Part shown: piece after piece, positions 32,915-45,788 of the stretch | Layout of the letters: the number at the start of each line of letters is the position of its first letter | Position numbering within the stretch: the stretch's first letter is position 1 | The notes under the pieces: generated by a model | What the model was told of the DNA's origin: nothing | The model's database searches: none | What the model saw: only the letters and a program-made list of their open reading frames with translations | Position numbers and translations under genes: made by a program | Origin: Neurospora intermedia | Lineage: Eukaryota; Ascomycota; Sordariomycetes; Sordariales; Sordariaceae | Direction: 5' to 3' | Length of the DNA: 64,000 nucleotides | Assembly: GCA_037102815.1 (NCBI GenBank) | Contig: BTPP01000001.1 | Span: 4,613,001 to 4,677,000 of the forward strand

Positions 32915-35210
32915 TCAAATCAATTCTCCCTCACCTTCCTCCTCATCCATCCCCTCCTCATCCTCACTCCACTGCATCTCCGCAGCCGCCTTCTCCGCCA
33001 ACCGCTGCACCTCAGCCAGCCCACTCAGCTCAGCTACATAGTCCCGACTAGCCAGCGCCGTCTTGACAAACTCCCATCCGCCCTCCTTGTATGCGTCGAG
33101 GATGGGCTTGCTGCAGGCGCTGCACTGCGGGTACGACTTGCCGCGTATAACCATGTTCTGGAAGTTGGATAGGAAACCACGGACCTGGTGCGGGACAAGA
33201 CCGAGGGGATGGTCAGGGGGATCGCGCTCGTACGAGACGGCAGAGCCGGTGCCGGTCGAGACGGGCGCGGGCGCGTGTTGCTTGAGCGGGTGTTGCAGGA
33301 TGCTGGTGAGAAGCTCGACGAGGAGGGCCGAAGCGATGGCTGCCACGCCGGGACGGGTGACGGTACATTGTTGGTCGAGCGTTTGATCTTTCATTGACTG
33401 GGTTGTAGACTCGGTTAGCTGCTTTCCCCAATTCGCTTTGGATGAGTCAGTAGATCCTTACATCGGCAGCGACTACTACGTCGTTGCAGAAATAACATCC
33501 AAGCGTCTCTTCACTGCCGTCGTTCGGCGCCGCACCATGTCGCATGACAACGTATGTGTCGAATCCGAGCGCCGCATTCATCACGATCTTGTTCGCAGCT
33601 TTACCCATCAGCGTTGGCAGCCATCGGGACTCGCGCGTGTCCATGAGGAGGAAGATCGCATCGTGTGAATCGATCAACTCCTTCAGCTTATCAAAGTCTG
33701 CTTTGGTTTTTGCCTCGTTGTGGATCGCGTGGTCCAGCATCGGAACAGAAAGTGCGTAGCCCTCTACATCAACTCCTGGATAGATTTCTCTAAGTGCCTC
33801 GGCAGCTTGAATAGCCTTCGGCTTTCCCCCATTGTGACAATCTTCAAACTTGAAGAGAGGCTGCCGTACTGGATTTGAATAAGATACGCTTCCATAATCA
33901 ATAAACGTGATCTTGCGAACTCCCCACCCTAGCAGGTTTCTCGAGACATAGCTGCCGAGTGTCCCTGCGCCCAGCAACAAGCATTTCGTATTCTTGATCG
34001 CGTCCAGGTCAAGATTCGGCGCGAGCCGCCACTTCATCAGCTTCAAGTTCAAGTCCACTGCCTGGTCTGCTAGTCGAGTGGGATCCATGTACTCTGCCAG
34101 ATTCGCGACCCGTGGCCTAAGATCGCCGTTACCGTTCCTCTCCCAGCCGGTAACCTTGGGCATACACTTCAACTCCACGTCGCCAACTTGGTCCATCGCC
34201 AGTGGCAGGATGGTGCTCCGCGCTTCATGCCTCCTAGGCTGCGTGTCGCGGTAGCAGAGAATTTGGACCTTGTTGAGGCGGTATCTTTGCCGAATAAGGA
34301 TGAGGAGATTGCGAAGAGGCCAGGAAGGGTACTCGGGATAGTTGGATGGGTCCACAAAAGCAACGTATCTGTCCTCTTCCGCCGCGTCGTTGAAGAATCC
34401 CGTCTCGAAGTCTCTGAGAGATCCAATATCCCAACGGTAGCCGATATCGACCCCGGGATCATCAAGTGAGGATCTTGGGCCTGCGGCCTCGCGACGCACT
34501 TTCTTTGCGAGGAAGAATCCATGCTCTCTCCTGTCAACCATGTATCGCCACGTTCCTATGCGCTCGACCAAAGCAGTGCTTTCGTCCGAGGTCAACCGGC
34601 CAATCGGCCCCGTTCGCTTCCACTGCGGCTCCGAGTGTAGGGCTGGAAATGCGAACCAGTAGGTAAACTTGTACTTCTTCAGGTCGGCGTATGACAGGAT
34701 CCGGAAAGAGGCAAGTAGCGATGGGCAGGAGTATATCGTGCCGTCTTGAATAGCATCCCAGATCTTTTATCCGCCCGTCAGTAAGCTTTCATCACAGCGC
34801 AAGCATGGCACGACCCAAAGTGAAGCTACTGGATACGAACCTGTTCGCCCGCCTTCTTGATCATCGCATTCTTGTCCGTGTTTTTGAATTCCTCGATCGT
34901 GTTGACGTTCTTGATGTAGCCTTCGGCTCTCGTCATGCCCAAGGGCCCGCTTTCGTCCCTATCATCAGGCTTTGGTTCGTAAAGTATAAAAGCAAGCGTG
35001 CATGGGAACTTACTGGTCGCTTGTTAGGGCGCTCCCCAAGATCTGCATTCTCGTACTGGCCTCTGGACTCGCGTGCGACCGAGGTTCATATAAGCCCAAG
35101 ACAGGGCGGGCCGAAGAGTCAAGCTTGTCATGGTCGAGTTTGGATGAGAAGAGGGCCGAGTAGAAGGGCAACTCGATCTCCGAGGAGAAGGTCGCAAACT
35201 TGAGATCCAT
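32915..35210 (-). CDS. atg7: Autophagy E1-like activating enzyme ATG7
   Basis: Four exons (35210-35014, 34958-34841, 34763-33462, 33397-32915) give 699 aa; introns are 55, 77 and 64 nt. The N-terminal domain opens [20 protein letters not shown], the typical ATG7 start. The C-terminal E1-like domain carries the ATP-binding GAGTLGS (about 370-376) and [17 protein letters not shown]. The catalytic cysteine lies in [10 protein letters not shown] (about C550), coded just after the third intron. ATG7 activates ATG12 and ATG8 with ATP, then passes them to ATG10 and ATG3, in the cytosol. For intron 1, the acceptor ending GATGATAG was chosen over an earlier CAAAG because only it keeps the frame. The acidic C-terminal tail ([16 protein letters not shown]) is normal. 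It shares a 0.94-kb divergent upstream region with dCMP deaminase. Confidence 0.96.
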
Positions 35211-36148
35211 GGATGAGGGGGGCGCACAGCCGGCCGCGATGCGCGCTTAAAGACTTGGGATGGGGGAAACTACTGATAATGGATGTGACGACTTTCCTGA
35301 TGTTGACATGCGTTTTCTATCCCAAGAAGTAGCGGTCGAAGAAGGCTTGAGTTGGCAGCCGAGCGCACACGGTTGGAAGCTTATTGATGTACTCTTTTTG
35401 CGACAAGGTTGACAGCAGTCCTGTCGTCTCCGGAGGGCGATCGTAAAATGAATCAAGAAGACGGGTTCACCAGAGCGTGGGCAGTGGTCAGCGGTTCTGC
35501 GTCATCTGCTGTCTTCCCTATGACCGATCCCTTGTCACCGGACTATATACGCCGCCAGGATGCACTCGGGAACGTTTCACCGATATAGGAACCAAGTGGG
35601 CGACGATGGTCTAGAGGACACACCTTGACCGAAACTGCTGAAGCCGTGTGAGTTCGTAAGGGTAGCAGCGCGGAAATGACTCCTTTCATGAGCTGAGCGA
35701 ATATATACTGAACGGGCTGGAAGAGGAGCTGAGTGGAATGTCTTGGTTTGTCTGTTTGTCACACCGGGAAGAACTGAAGCTTACATACTCAAGGCACCTG
35801 TGCCCCGCATTAGGTTCTTGACCAACATCCGAAAGAGCGGCCAAGACGGGAGCGGTAACCCACTCCTGGACCTGGTATGCACGATGGGTGGGAATACCCC
35901 GCCGGCAGATCCTCGGTGTCCTGATAGCGGCTGCACCCACTAAACGCGTTCCTAAAGTCGCCCGACGCGTCTTGTCGGGTCAACGACAGTTACCTCTACC
36001 TAGTCGCATAAATCCGACCCCATCAAGAAATCGTTGAGTACACAGTAAATATAGATGCTGTAGATTGTGTCTCAGATCGATGTCGTGATAGACTTTTTTT
36101 TTCTCTTATCACATTTCTTTGAAGAACGGACTTGAAAGGAAACTCGCC
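35211..36148. other. Divergent promoter region (ATG7 / dCMP deaminase)
   Basis: Shared upstream region of two divergent genes. No RNA gene or repeat seen. Confidence 0.5.
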
Positions 36149-37495
36149 ATGTTCATCGGCATCTGCGGCAGTACATCAGCCCCTCTTGTCTTTCCATCTT
36201 CTACCCAGTTGAGTCACTTACACGCTGTCAATAGGTATTTGCGCGGGCAAGAGCACCATCGCTCAATATCTCGTTGAGCACCATGGCTTCACACGTGTAT
36301 CTCTAGAGCATACAAGTAAGACAATCGATGATATTGTCAGCGGAGAGACCCCAAATGATCATGTCAACGGTCTAATCCACAAACTCTTACCCGCCTACAT
36401 CACCTCTCACACCCAATCTTCCACCTCCGCGCGTTCGAAGGGCCATGTCTTCCCCTCCGCCGACGATCTCCTCGACTTTATCACTAAGCACTGGCGCGAG
36501 CGATGGGTAACAACGGACATCCCCACCGAGGGGATCCTCGACATGTACACCCGCCGGCCTTTCTTCCTGCTTATCAGCGTCGATGCTCCCCTCACTGTCC
36601 GATGGCGCCGCTTCCGTGAGCGCGGGGAAAAACAACAACGTCACCGAAACAACACGAAGTCCTACTCCTCCGCCGGCGGTGCCGCCCTTGAAGCTGGAGA
36701 CGAAGAACAGCAAGAAGAAGAAGAAGAACCCCTCATCTTCGAATCCTTCGCCCACCTCAACGACACGCAACTCTTCCTCCCACAAACCGGCCGGCTCCCA
36801 CTGATGTCGCGCGCCACCGTCCGCCTTCTCAACACGTCGCCCTCTCTTGCACACCTCTACGCCACGCTGGGGAATCTCGACCTGCTCAACCCGGACCGTC
36901 TCCGGCCCTCATGGGACTCGTACTTTATGGCGCTCGCCTCGCTCGCCGCGCAGCGGTCCAACTGCATGAAGCGGCGGGTTGGTTGCGTCGTGGTTCGTGA
37001 CAAGCGCGTCATCAGCACGGGGTACAACGGCACGCCTAGGGGATTGATCAACTGCGGCGAGGGCGGGTGCGGGCGGTGCAACGAGGGGCAGGGGTCCGGG
37101 CAGGGATTGTCTACGTGCTTGTGTATGCACGCGGAGGAGAATGCGCTGTTGGAGGCCGGACGGGAGAGGGTGAGGGAGGGCGCGGTCTTGTATTGCGATA
37201 CTTGCCCGTGCCTGACGTGCAGCATCAAGATTGCGCAGGTGGGGATCAGTGAAGTGGTGTATAGCCAGGGGTACAGTATGGACGGAGAGACGGCGGCGGT
37301 GTTTAGACAGGCGGGAGTCAAGTTGAGGCAATTCATTCCGGTAAGTGATGCTGTTGTGTTCCTTGCATGTTCATCCTTACCCTACATGGCCTGCAAAAGT
37401 GGAGCTAGAGGTCATGATATGCTAACAACAGCATTTGTGTGCAACAGCCAGCAAATGGTTTGATATACTTGGAGAAGACCGACTTTTTCCCTTAA
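36149..37495 (+). CDS. dcd1: Deoxycytidylate (dCMP) deaminase
   Basis: Three exons (36149-36170, 36235-37340, 37448-37495) give 391 aa. The first exon has only seven full codons; the junction completes MFIGICGSICAGKSTIAQYL. The C-terminal deaminase domain has zinc ligands in CMHAEENALLEA (H306, with catalytic E308) and CDTCPCLTC (C333, C336), plus the GYNGTPRGL substrate-loop motif. The enzyme converts dCMP to dUMP for thymidylate synthesis and is usually allosterically controlled by dCTP and dTTP. The N-terminal third is a nucleoside-kinase-like P-loop domain, as in other fungal dCMP deaminases. Here it keeps a complete Walker A motif (GSICAGKS). An insert of about 25 Glu/Gln-rich residues follows (near 160-172). 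The last exon encodes PANGLIYLEKTDFFP. Confidence 0.94.
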
Positions 37496-38468
37496 ACGTA
37501 AATGAGTTGGAGCATCGATAGACGTCAATCAACATGGACATGTGGAGAGGTACCAGTAACCATATCACTAGAAATGATGCACAACTCTACCATGACAAAT
37601 GACAACTTGGCAACGATACGAACCATAAGTCTAAGGCGACAGCATTCACTATGTATTATGACTGGCAGTTATGTTTGGATTCTGAGCAATAACATGCACA
37701 AACGCAACAAGCGACATTGTCATGAGTAGACAAACTAGGTATCAATAATATTAAGAGATGACTGAAGTATAGAAGGAGCTTATAGTAGGCTGCAGCAGTG
37801 GTAAAAAGGCGTTCAGGGTCCCCCACAAACGTCCACCTTTCCCTTGCTCCGACCTTGGCGATGGCGATATCTCAATGTCCGTTGAGGCTGCAGTCCACAA
37901 GTCCAAAGAAAAGTCGCCGTTGAAAAGCTCAAGGTTCGACTAGAAATGGCCCTCTTGCAGAGATTAACCATTTCCGTGTTGGCCGTGTTATCCCATGTCC
38001 TCCCTTGAACCGCAAAAGGAGAATCGAATACCGAGGGGGAAATGGTAATAGAGGTTGTGGCCCAGCAAACAATGGCTGGAAAACGACCAATATCGGTATC
38101 GAATGATGGTGCGTGTGTGTCGGTGGAAATGAAATGACGAATCCGGGAGACCCTTCTTCCCATTCTCCAAACAGCCGCGCCTTGAAATAGCACTCCTTGT
38201 CTTCCACTTTTGCAGCCAAAGTAAGCTCATGAGGAAGCTCATAGTAAGTAGGAGGGATTTCCTCCCCGTCCAAAACACCCATTCAATCCGAAAAACCCTC
38301 CCGAATTCATTTTCCACATACATACCACCCCTCTCCCAAAGGTCCAAATCATAACGATTTCATTAACATCCCTCATCCTATCTTCATCTCTTCATTGTGG
38401 CCGACATGTTCTTGCGTGAAATGGGAGAGGGGTAGGTTCAAACTTGTTGTTGAGTTTGTGTAGGTAGC
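37496..38468. other. Convergent 3' interval (dCMP deaminase / small membrane protein)
   Basis: Tail-to-tail region. The ORFs at 37813-38347 (-) have no recognisable features and may lie in the 3'UTR of the small membrane protein gene. Confidence 0.45.
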
Positions 38469-38660
38469 TTAAAACTGGGCCTTGCGCTCCCGGCGAGCAG
38501 CGCACTTCTTGTGGATGAATAGAGCAACGAGGCCGACAAGAACGATGAAGACGACGCAGAAGACGACAATGACACCAGCCTCGCGGCCAGCCCAGTTGCT
38601 GCGCTTGGCGATAAGGTTGAGGGTGTCGCGGACGACAACGGAGCGCTGAATGGCAGGCAT
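38469..38660 (-). CDS. Small single-pass membrane protein (63 aa)
   Basis: A 63-residue ORF, MPAIQRSVVVRDTLNLIAKR at the start, then a strongly hydrophobic helix (about residues 29-50, GVIVVFCVVFIVLVGLVALF) and a basic tail HKKCAARRERKAQF. The basic tail after the helix suggests a cytosolic C-terminus. It looks like a conserved short fungal protein, though I cannot name it. Support comes from a good acceptor (CTCGTCCAG) ten bases before the ATG and a matching donor (GTAAGC) at 39340. Together these predict a 5'UTR intron of 670 nt, preceded by a CT-rich leader typical of fungal start regions. Larger overlapping frames (for example 38392-39315) are shadows. Confidence 0.7.
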   Translation of the reverse strand: MPAIQRSVVVRDTLNLIAKRSNWAGREAGVIVVFCVVFIVLVGLVALFIHKKCAARRERKAQF

Positions 38661-41600
38661 TTTGTGATATCTGGACGAGCAAAGCAATGTTAACAATCAT
38701 GCCCAAATGGAAGCTGCATGCCGATACCGAGCAGGAGATTGTGGAGGGGAGGTTGGTAAAGAGTGGGGTATGATAGGCAAAGGCTGCCGGGGGCGGTGAG
38801 AAGGGGACCCATAGGCCGATCCAAGCCCGATCAAAGACCGGTGGTGAGATGCCCAGGGTGCGAAGTGGATATCGCGTGAATGATGCGATGATCGTGGCCT
38901 TCGCCAATCGTGGACGCCAATTGGCAAACTGATGACGCCCGGGGAAAAACGCCATGTACCTGCAAGCTTGGCACTTGGCATCCGTCATGTTCCACCCTCT
39001 TACCGTTCCACAAAGCCAAGCCAAACACACGAGCTCCAGTTGCCATCCAACGCAACCATCGCAAATTGCAAAGCAAAGATCCGGAGCGGCCGAAGGAACA
39101 AAAAGTCCCTCGCGTCGCAACCCGAAATGCCATGTTTCTCTGTTGCTGGCTGCATTGGCAGTCTGTGCTGGTGCGGTGCGACTTTGCTTGGGAGCGGGTG
39201 ACAGGATCAAGGGAGAAGCGCGCGACGCAAGAGCATCAGTGCGCACATGACGTCCACATCGGTTGGTCGGGCGGATAGATGATGATGATGGTTTTATGGG
39301 GAGAGAAAGTGACAAGGAGTCAAGGAACGGGAGCGCTTACGGGTTGAGAAAACTCGAAATAAAGCCGAGGTGTAATAGGTATTAGTGATCCTGCGTTTCG
39401 CTAAACAGAAACGAGTCGGCAAGGGCAAAGCTTCAAGCTTGATGAGAACGGAGACGGGTTGGATGAAGGCCGTAGGGTCGAAATATATTCGATTATGGAG
39501 GTGGATAAGAGGAGGAGAATTGGCGAACAACACAGGACGAGGGCAGGGAGATTTTGTGAGGATATGCAGAACCGACTTGGAATAGCAGGCTAGGGCGGAA
39601 AGTCTCCTGTCTGGATGATTGCTGTCGAGTGAGGTTGAGGGGAAGGGAAGAGAAGAGAGGAATGGGCGCGTGAATCGAAGGGGCAGACGGGGAAGAAAAG
39701 AGAGAAACAAATACCTCCAGTGGAGCTTTTTACTGTCGTCTGTTTCTCTTGACGGGGAGGGGGGTGCGTGTTGTCCGCGATTGATGCCGCCGGGGCAACC
39801 GATTGAGATGGGGTGTGAATCCGGCAGGAGGGAGTGGAAGAACTCGCTCCCGTCGAACTGCAGCCAGACTGCAGGCGAGACTGGCTGCCAGGTTACCGTG
39901 CCGAAGTCCATCCCACGGCCCACGATACTTCCTTACGGGCACTGTTACTTGCACATCACCACCCAATGACGCCCCAGCCAAACAGAGAGAAAGAAGAAAA
40001 AAAAAAAAAAAAAAAAACCGTTAGTGCGAGGGCGTCGAGGGACTGTGCACGGCACGCTGACCAGTAGAGCTCTGGGCGCGGGAGGTTCCACTTGATCCAA
40101 AGCTTGGCCACCCGGAAGACGGGCAGTGGACGGACAGCTTGTCACGGTTTGCTTGCAGGGCGGGAGGAGCAGGGCATCCCTCACTCCATTGCGCGAATTT
40201 ACCCCATGCTCTCTCGATGCGGGCCTGACCGTCAGAACGACACGACAAGGACCCCAACCAGTCAACCGACCACTCCAACCACCACCACCACATCAGTCGG
40301 ATCCGATGGCCGATGGAGTAGTGTAGTGCCGTGACCTCTTTCTCCCAGCCCTGGCTATTCCCTGCAAAAGCTCTGCCTTGCTGACAGCTTGGTTCTCTTC
40401 GTCCCGTCCCTTCTGATGGTAACTCCCCTGCAAATCGCCTTACTGACAGCAACTTTGACATCAGGCACACAACAGCGCCTGTCGAGGGCCGAGGCGCCTT
40501 TTCGGCCAAAAGAGCAAACCCTGGCCTGCCTCTGCTTAACTGGGCCAGCGATATCCGTCATTCCGTCCAGGCTCCATTCGACGACGAGCACGACCTAGCG
40601 GTGCCATTACGGCGTTCGCTGCCGACGCAAGCGGACACCGCACAATGCCGGTCGGTCGTGCTCCGCGCTTGTGGATTACCCTCCGGTGGTACCTGCTTCT
40701 TAGCCGCTACCCTAGCTCACCTTGGTAGGTGTTGGTGCGGATTGTACGTAGCAGCGAGCCAACGACGAGAGGCACCAACGGCCCTGTTGTCCACCGACCT
40801 CTCACCGAACCAAGGCTTGCAAGGTACAGTGTACAAAGGATAAGGCAAGGATCATCCGGTGGGGATTGTGGACCGAGAATCACCGTGGTCATGGCGATTT
40901 GCGACGGAGGGAAAAAAAAAAAAGAAGCCTAGTGTAGAAACAAAAGCACGAAGGAAGCACGACTCGCGCCGCCAACCACATCCTCCCATCCATTCAGCCA
41001 GCAGGCCCTCCACATAGGCAAGGCGGTCGAGAAGAACCCACAGTTCTTCAGGTACCGTTCTTTTTGCTGCAGATGGGCGGAAACGGGAACCATCGGAGCG
41101 GCGCAATGATGGAACGAAAAGCCATTTTCGGCTTTGGCGCTGCTTAGTTGTGCATAGCTAGAGGAAACCCAAATAATCGGGCGCAGACCGCATGTCTGGA
41201 GACCCTGAGAGAACTTAAGGTTGTGCAAAATTTTGTGTGCGGGAATTGTTGACCAGACATTATCAACGTCTTTGCAATCCCGCGGAGGGTGAATAAAGAA
41301 TGGGGAAAAGCACTTCACCACTTCAATCTTAGTGATACGCCAAGTTTAACCGCCTCGGCAATCAGGTCTTGGATGGAGATCGTTCCTTCATCACCTTCGC
41401 TTCATTTTACCCCGGCTGGGGAATAGTTGGAGGAGATCACCACCGAGGTCGTAACTAGCGAGGCAGCTGAGTTCGATACAGAGAGCATGGGGAATGGATG
41501 GTCGTGTAGTCGTCCTGGCGTCACGATCTGACTGATGAGCTGTTTTGTGGTAACAGCACCAGCACATCGTAGTGGGGATCGCGAAGCACCCTAGCCATAA

Positions 41601-44600
41601 AGCTCGGACCAGCTGGCTGGAGAGTGGAACAAGTCATTTTACCTGGGCTCCAGTCGGCCAGTCGCAACTCCATCTTGGGGACCGTCTTAGCTCCATTCCA
41701 ACGAAAGTAATTGTTTATTGGTTGCAGTGTCGCAATGGTCAGTTGGTCGGTGAAGAGCAGACGCTCTGTACGCAGTACGCAGTACATACGCAAAAAATGC
41801 TTATGCAGAAGACAAAAGCTCATGTACCTTCCCACGCCCACGCAAAAACCCAAGTACAAGATACTTTCCCCGGCTTTTCTTCCAGCTATTGCATCAACTC
41901 TACCGGAACCGGATATAAGCCTCATCCGGGTAGATAGCCTCCTTTTGGGCGCACTGAGCTGACTGATGGAATCAGTTTCACGATATACCAGTTCCTCGGT
42001 TCCTCGTGAAGTCGTGACAAAAGCGTCAAAGACAAGTGACTGGACTTGGCGCCAAGAGAGACAGCTGGCGCAGGTAGGGTGGAGATAGTTACATGAGTTT
42101 CTGCCTTCTGCATATACCGAGCTTTGCCGTTTCCACGCGCTCCCTGGATGGCCCCCACTTTGCCGGCTCTCTCGACAGTGCTTGTGATGCTCTGTTGCGG
42201 TTCCTCGTCTCTGCGCGCGCGACGTTCGGCACCATTTCGCACCAGGCTCGTCTAAGACAATTTCACGAACTGTGTACACATGTACGCCTTTGCGTGGATA
42301 TAACTTGCTAGCTCGGTACGCTGGTCTTCCAAGAAACAGGGGTCAGATGAGTGTTAAAGCGTACATTTCTTGTATGAAAGCCGAGGTTCTTTGCCATCTC
42401 CAGAAAGCCACGCTAACAGATTACATCCATACAGAGGTGTACCGTGTACACCAGACTGCAGCCGGGTCACCCGGGCCAGACCACCGAGACCATGCCACCG
42501 CCGCAAACACCAAGGACGGCTTTCATTCCTCTCATTACTTTGGTTTCTTTCATGCGTTCTCATGGTCATCAGAACAGTTCCCAGTAGCTGTCCACAGCCC
42601 TACAAAGTCTTGGTGTCTTCTCAATCCGCCGTTGACATTACGCTTTAGAGTCCACGTTTATTCGTCTTGGATGAGCCAGGCCAGGATGGGGTCAGGAACC
42701 GCGCAGGAACGTCAAAAAAAACCCACTGGAAAAAGGTTGTCGAGGGTTCGACCTGGACTGGAACAAAAAACTTGATCCGCCAGATACCGAAGATGCCTGA
42801 CTAAAGACCAGGGAACCTGTGCTCACTCAAAGCTCGCCCTCCGAAATTTGTGCTTATCTTCCCGAGTCCACGACGGAGAGTGCCCGCGAGCGGTGACGAC
42901 TGTGAATAGTCTGACAACTGAAAGCCACCAGTGGTTGTTCAGTGGTTACTCTGGGAGCCAATATCATATATATGTTGCATTGAATTATTTCCGGTTGACT
43001 CCATAACTTTTACCTTCTTGTGTGCATGCTCTATGCATGACCCCATGCGACGATATGCACCAGTCATATCCCGAGCAACGCATCTCGCGTCCCTTTGTGT
43101 GGATGCCCGCGCTGCCGTGGTTCCTTCAAGCTTTTCCTGCATGCGGCCTTTCCGAGCCTTCCATGCGGTACCCCTTTTCCGGCTGCAGCTCGCTGGCTTC
43201 GAGAAGTACCTTGGAAGCAGAATGCAGCCAAAGGCAGCCACTGAGAGAAGCCAGAATACAACAGCCAAGGGCACCCAACTCGGGAACTGCTGGCATCCCA
43301 CGACCAGGTGGACATCCGCTTTAAAACACTGAATCTCGAATCTGTCAGGAACATAGAGGTTTCTCATTGTTTGCTATAGGAATGGTGAACGGCGCACCAC
43401 TAAGCTGTGGTTCCTCTTCCCATGGTAATCAAAAGTCCCATTCAATCAATGCTTCTCACAAAGTCAGTCCCATCCGAATCCTGCCAGCCACAAAGTTTAC
43501 AGACACCATCCGAACACCCTCATCCGTCGCATTTCCGGATCCTAGCCAACCTCCACCCCCGTTCACTTTCACAGTACCCAACCTCCACGACCAAACTGCG
43601 CTAAGGAAAATCTCCATCACTCTGGCTTTTAGTCTGGTCAGCACGCTATCTGTGCCGGTCCGGGGAGGGCAGGCAATAAGGAAGGGCAGGGGCAGCAGCG
43701 AGGACGAATGGCGCAGAAGGGACGGGAATGCGTGCGCATGAATGAATGTGTGTCTGAATGGGAATTTTCTGTATTGATGTTGTATGGTGTGAATCGGTCG
43801 CCCAGTGCTGGCCGTTGTCTTTTGCGTTGACTGAGAGTTTCCAGGCCTTCTTGTTCGTCCCATGCCCCGTTTACCGGAAGAGAAATAGTGTTCTCTATGC
43901 TTATTACCTGACAGATGGCGTGTGCCTCCCGCCAGCCTGTATGATGAGAGATAGCAGTAAGATCTTCATCTTGAGGTTTATCGGGTTGAGCGATGCCTAT
44001 TGCGGGTTGTCTCTCTTGCTTAGGTAAATCTGGTACACCGTATCACTGCTCTTACTACCTCATATCTATATCTGCCCTAACCAGTCTATGTGCATACTTT
44101 CCAGATGGCAGCAGCCTGTGTTGACGGAGGTATCTTATTCCCCCAAAGTTCGCACCGAGTTCCTGAGTCCGGAGAAGCCACGTGTAGTGTAAATGAATCG
44201 CACCGCATCCCTGTTGCCAGTAACACAAGAGACAGATAGACTGCGGTGTCTATAGCCTGTCAGGCGGATTACCAGATCGGTAATCCTTGGAATGGCGGGG
44301 CCCCGGATCATAAGATAAATGTGAAAACTCTTCTGATAGAATGGCTGTAGAGTTGTTTCTAGCTCGAATGTGCTCGAACGGGTTGGGCATCGCTACCATC
44401 GACTGCCGTCCCGTCTTGCAGATTGCGTCTGGCATTGACCGGGCCAGTCACAAGGCCAATTACCGGGACAGCTCAACGATATCTTGGCTGACATAGAAAC
44501 AGGGACAAGATGATGAAGTCCAAACTGAGCTGGATGACGGATAAGGAGAAAGCAGCAGACTGTAAGCAACAGTGCGATGATGCCAATCGGCAGCCAGCCT

Positions 44601-45788
44601 GTGTCAAGTGAATCTGATATGCCAGCCTTGATTGTCGACAACTATCTTGCGACACTTTCTCAAGCTAATCGTGATAGATGGAACACTCGTAGAACAGGAG
44701 GCGACTCGGATTGTTCAACCCCCAACACAGGATTACGTGATATACGTGCTGTTGGTCTGTTATGCGCAAGTCAAAGTAATATATCTTTCCAGGCAGATGG
44801 AGGAGAAGACTGAGAACATTACGAGGTATTTTTGCACCAATTCATCAGAGCAGACACAGCTTACTCTCAGAGGAGTAAGCTTCACCCTGAGCAGAGAAGA
44901 ATGAACGGGGGGAAGTCCAAGGAAAGAAGGGTCATTGAAGGGGACGGATCTCACGTCGACATGAACTGATGAGCTGATAGAGCACGATTCACCGAACGGG
45001 AAGACAACGCTTGCTCGCGCGAAAAACCAGACTCAGGTAAGAAAGAAAGAATTTGTTACAGTTTTCGCGAGACTCGACGCGTTCTCGTTCAACCCTTGTT
45101 GTGTCGCTGATTGAGTGAAGTGTCAACAAGTTCTCAATGTTGTCGCGAATATCAAGTCGACTTGTGACGCGGTTCGTGATGGTTCGTGGGGATGGTGGAT
45201 CCCCGAGCGGAACAGATGGCCAAGCGCTCAACCCTAACCCCAGAAAATGGATTTCTGCTTGGTACAGGTTTAACTGGGTCCGGCAGTGGCCGGCAACAAG
45301 CTTTGGTGTTGCCTGCCCGGCGCCTGGAAGCTTGTTTGCCAAGCAACCACTGGCACATTTGAAGTCCCACTCTGGACTGTCCCGCGACACCTGGGTTCAG
45401 GTCGAGTGTTGACCTCAAGTTTCGCGGCGCGCGATTCGGGTATCAGTTTTTCCTCTGACTTGCGACTGACGACAACAAAAGACGCCCGGAACCCAGCCAT
45501 TGACGAGCTCAACCTCCGTGTGCACCCACGGCGACGGTCATTCATCTGTTATTAATCATCATCGACAGCGAGAACGACTTATAGGTTCCAAAAGCAGCTC
45601 AATCGATCGGCTGCAGTACGGTCGCAAAATTGGTCGACATCATCGACCAAATCAGTGACGATACGGATAGACCTATCAACCCCATCAAAGAACGAAGAGC
45701 GCTCTCCGACCACCCAGTACATCATCGATATCTTTCAAATTTCTTCACGATCACCCTCTATACTTCAACCTGATTCTTCAACTCGACC
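38661..45788. other. 7.1-kb interval without a recognised coding region
   Basis: The left part (to about 39900) is the leader and promoter of the small membrane protein gene, including the predicted UTR intron 38671-39340. An A run at 39989-40018 and another at 40911-40924 are visible. Between 40 and 45.7 kb I found only ORFs with mixed composition and no domain, even allowing short introns. A noncoding transcript or fast-evolving gene is possible but not supported. Confidence 0.4.
38671..39340 (-). other. Predicted 5'UTR intron of the small membrane protein gene
   Basis: Donor GTAAGC (39340-39335) and acceptor TCCAG (ends 38671) on the minus strand, with GTTAAC near the 3' end as a possible branch site. 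Such long leader introns are unusual beside the 50-190 nt coding introns of this window. Inferred from consensus only. Confidence 0.5.

Noticed and set aside
38392-39315. 307-codon minus-strand ORF over the small membrane protein gene
   Set aside because: It overlaps the predicted leader intron and the 63-residue ORF in another frame, and has no recognisable domain.
39294-39923. 209-codon minus-strand ORF
   Set aside because: Pro/Ser/Leu-rich translation of a CT-rich leader and promoter region; no conserved features.
41521-42279. 252-codon minus-strand ORF
   Set aside because: Mixed composition with no domain, signal or splice partner. It overlaps other equally long random frames.
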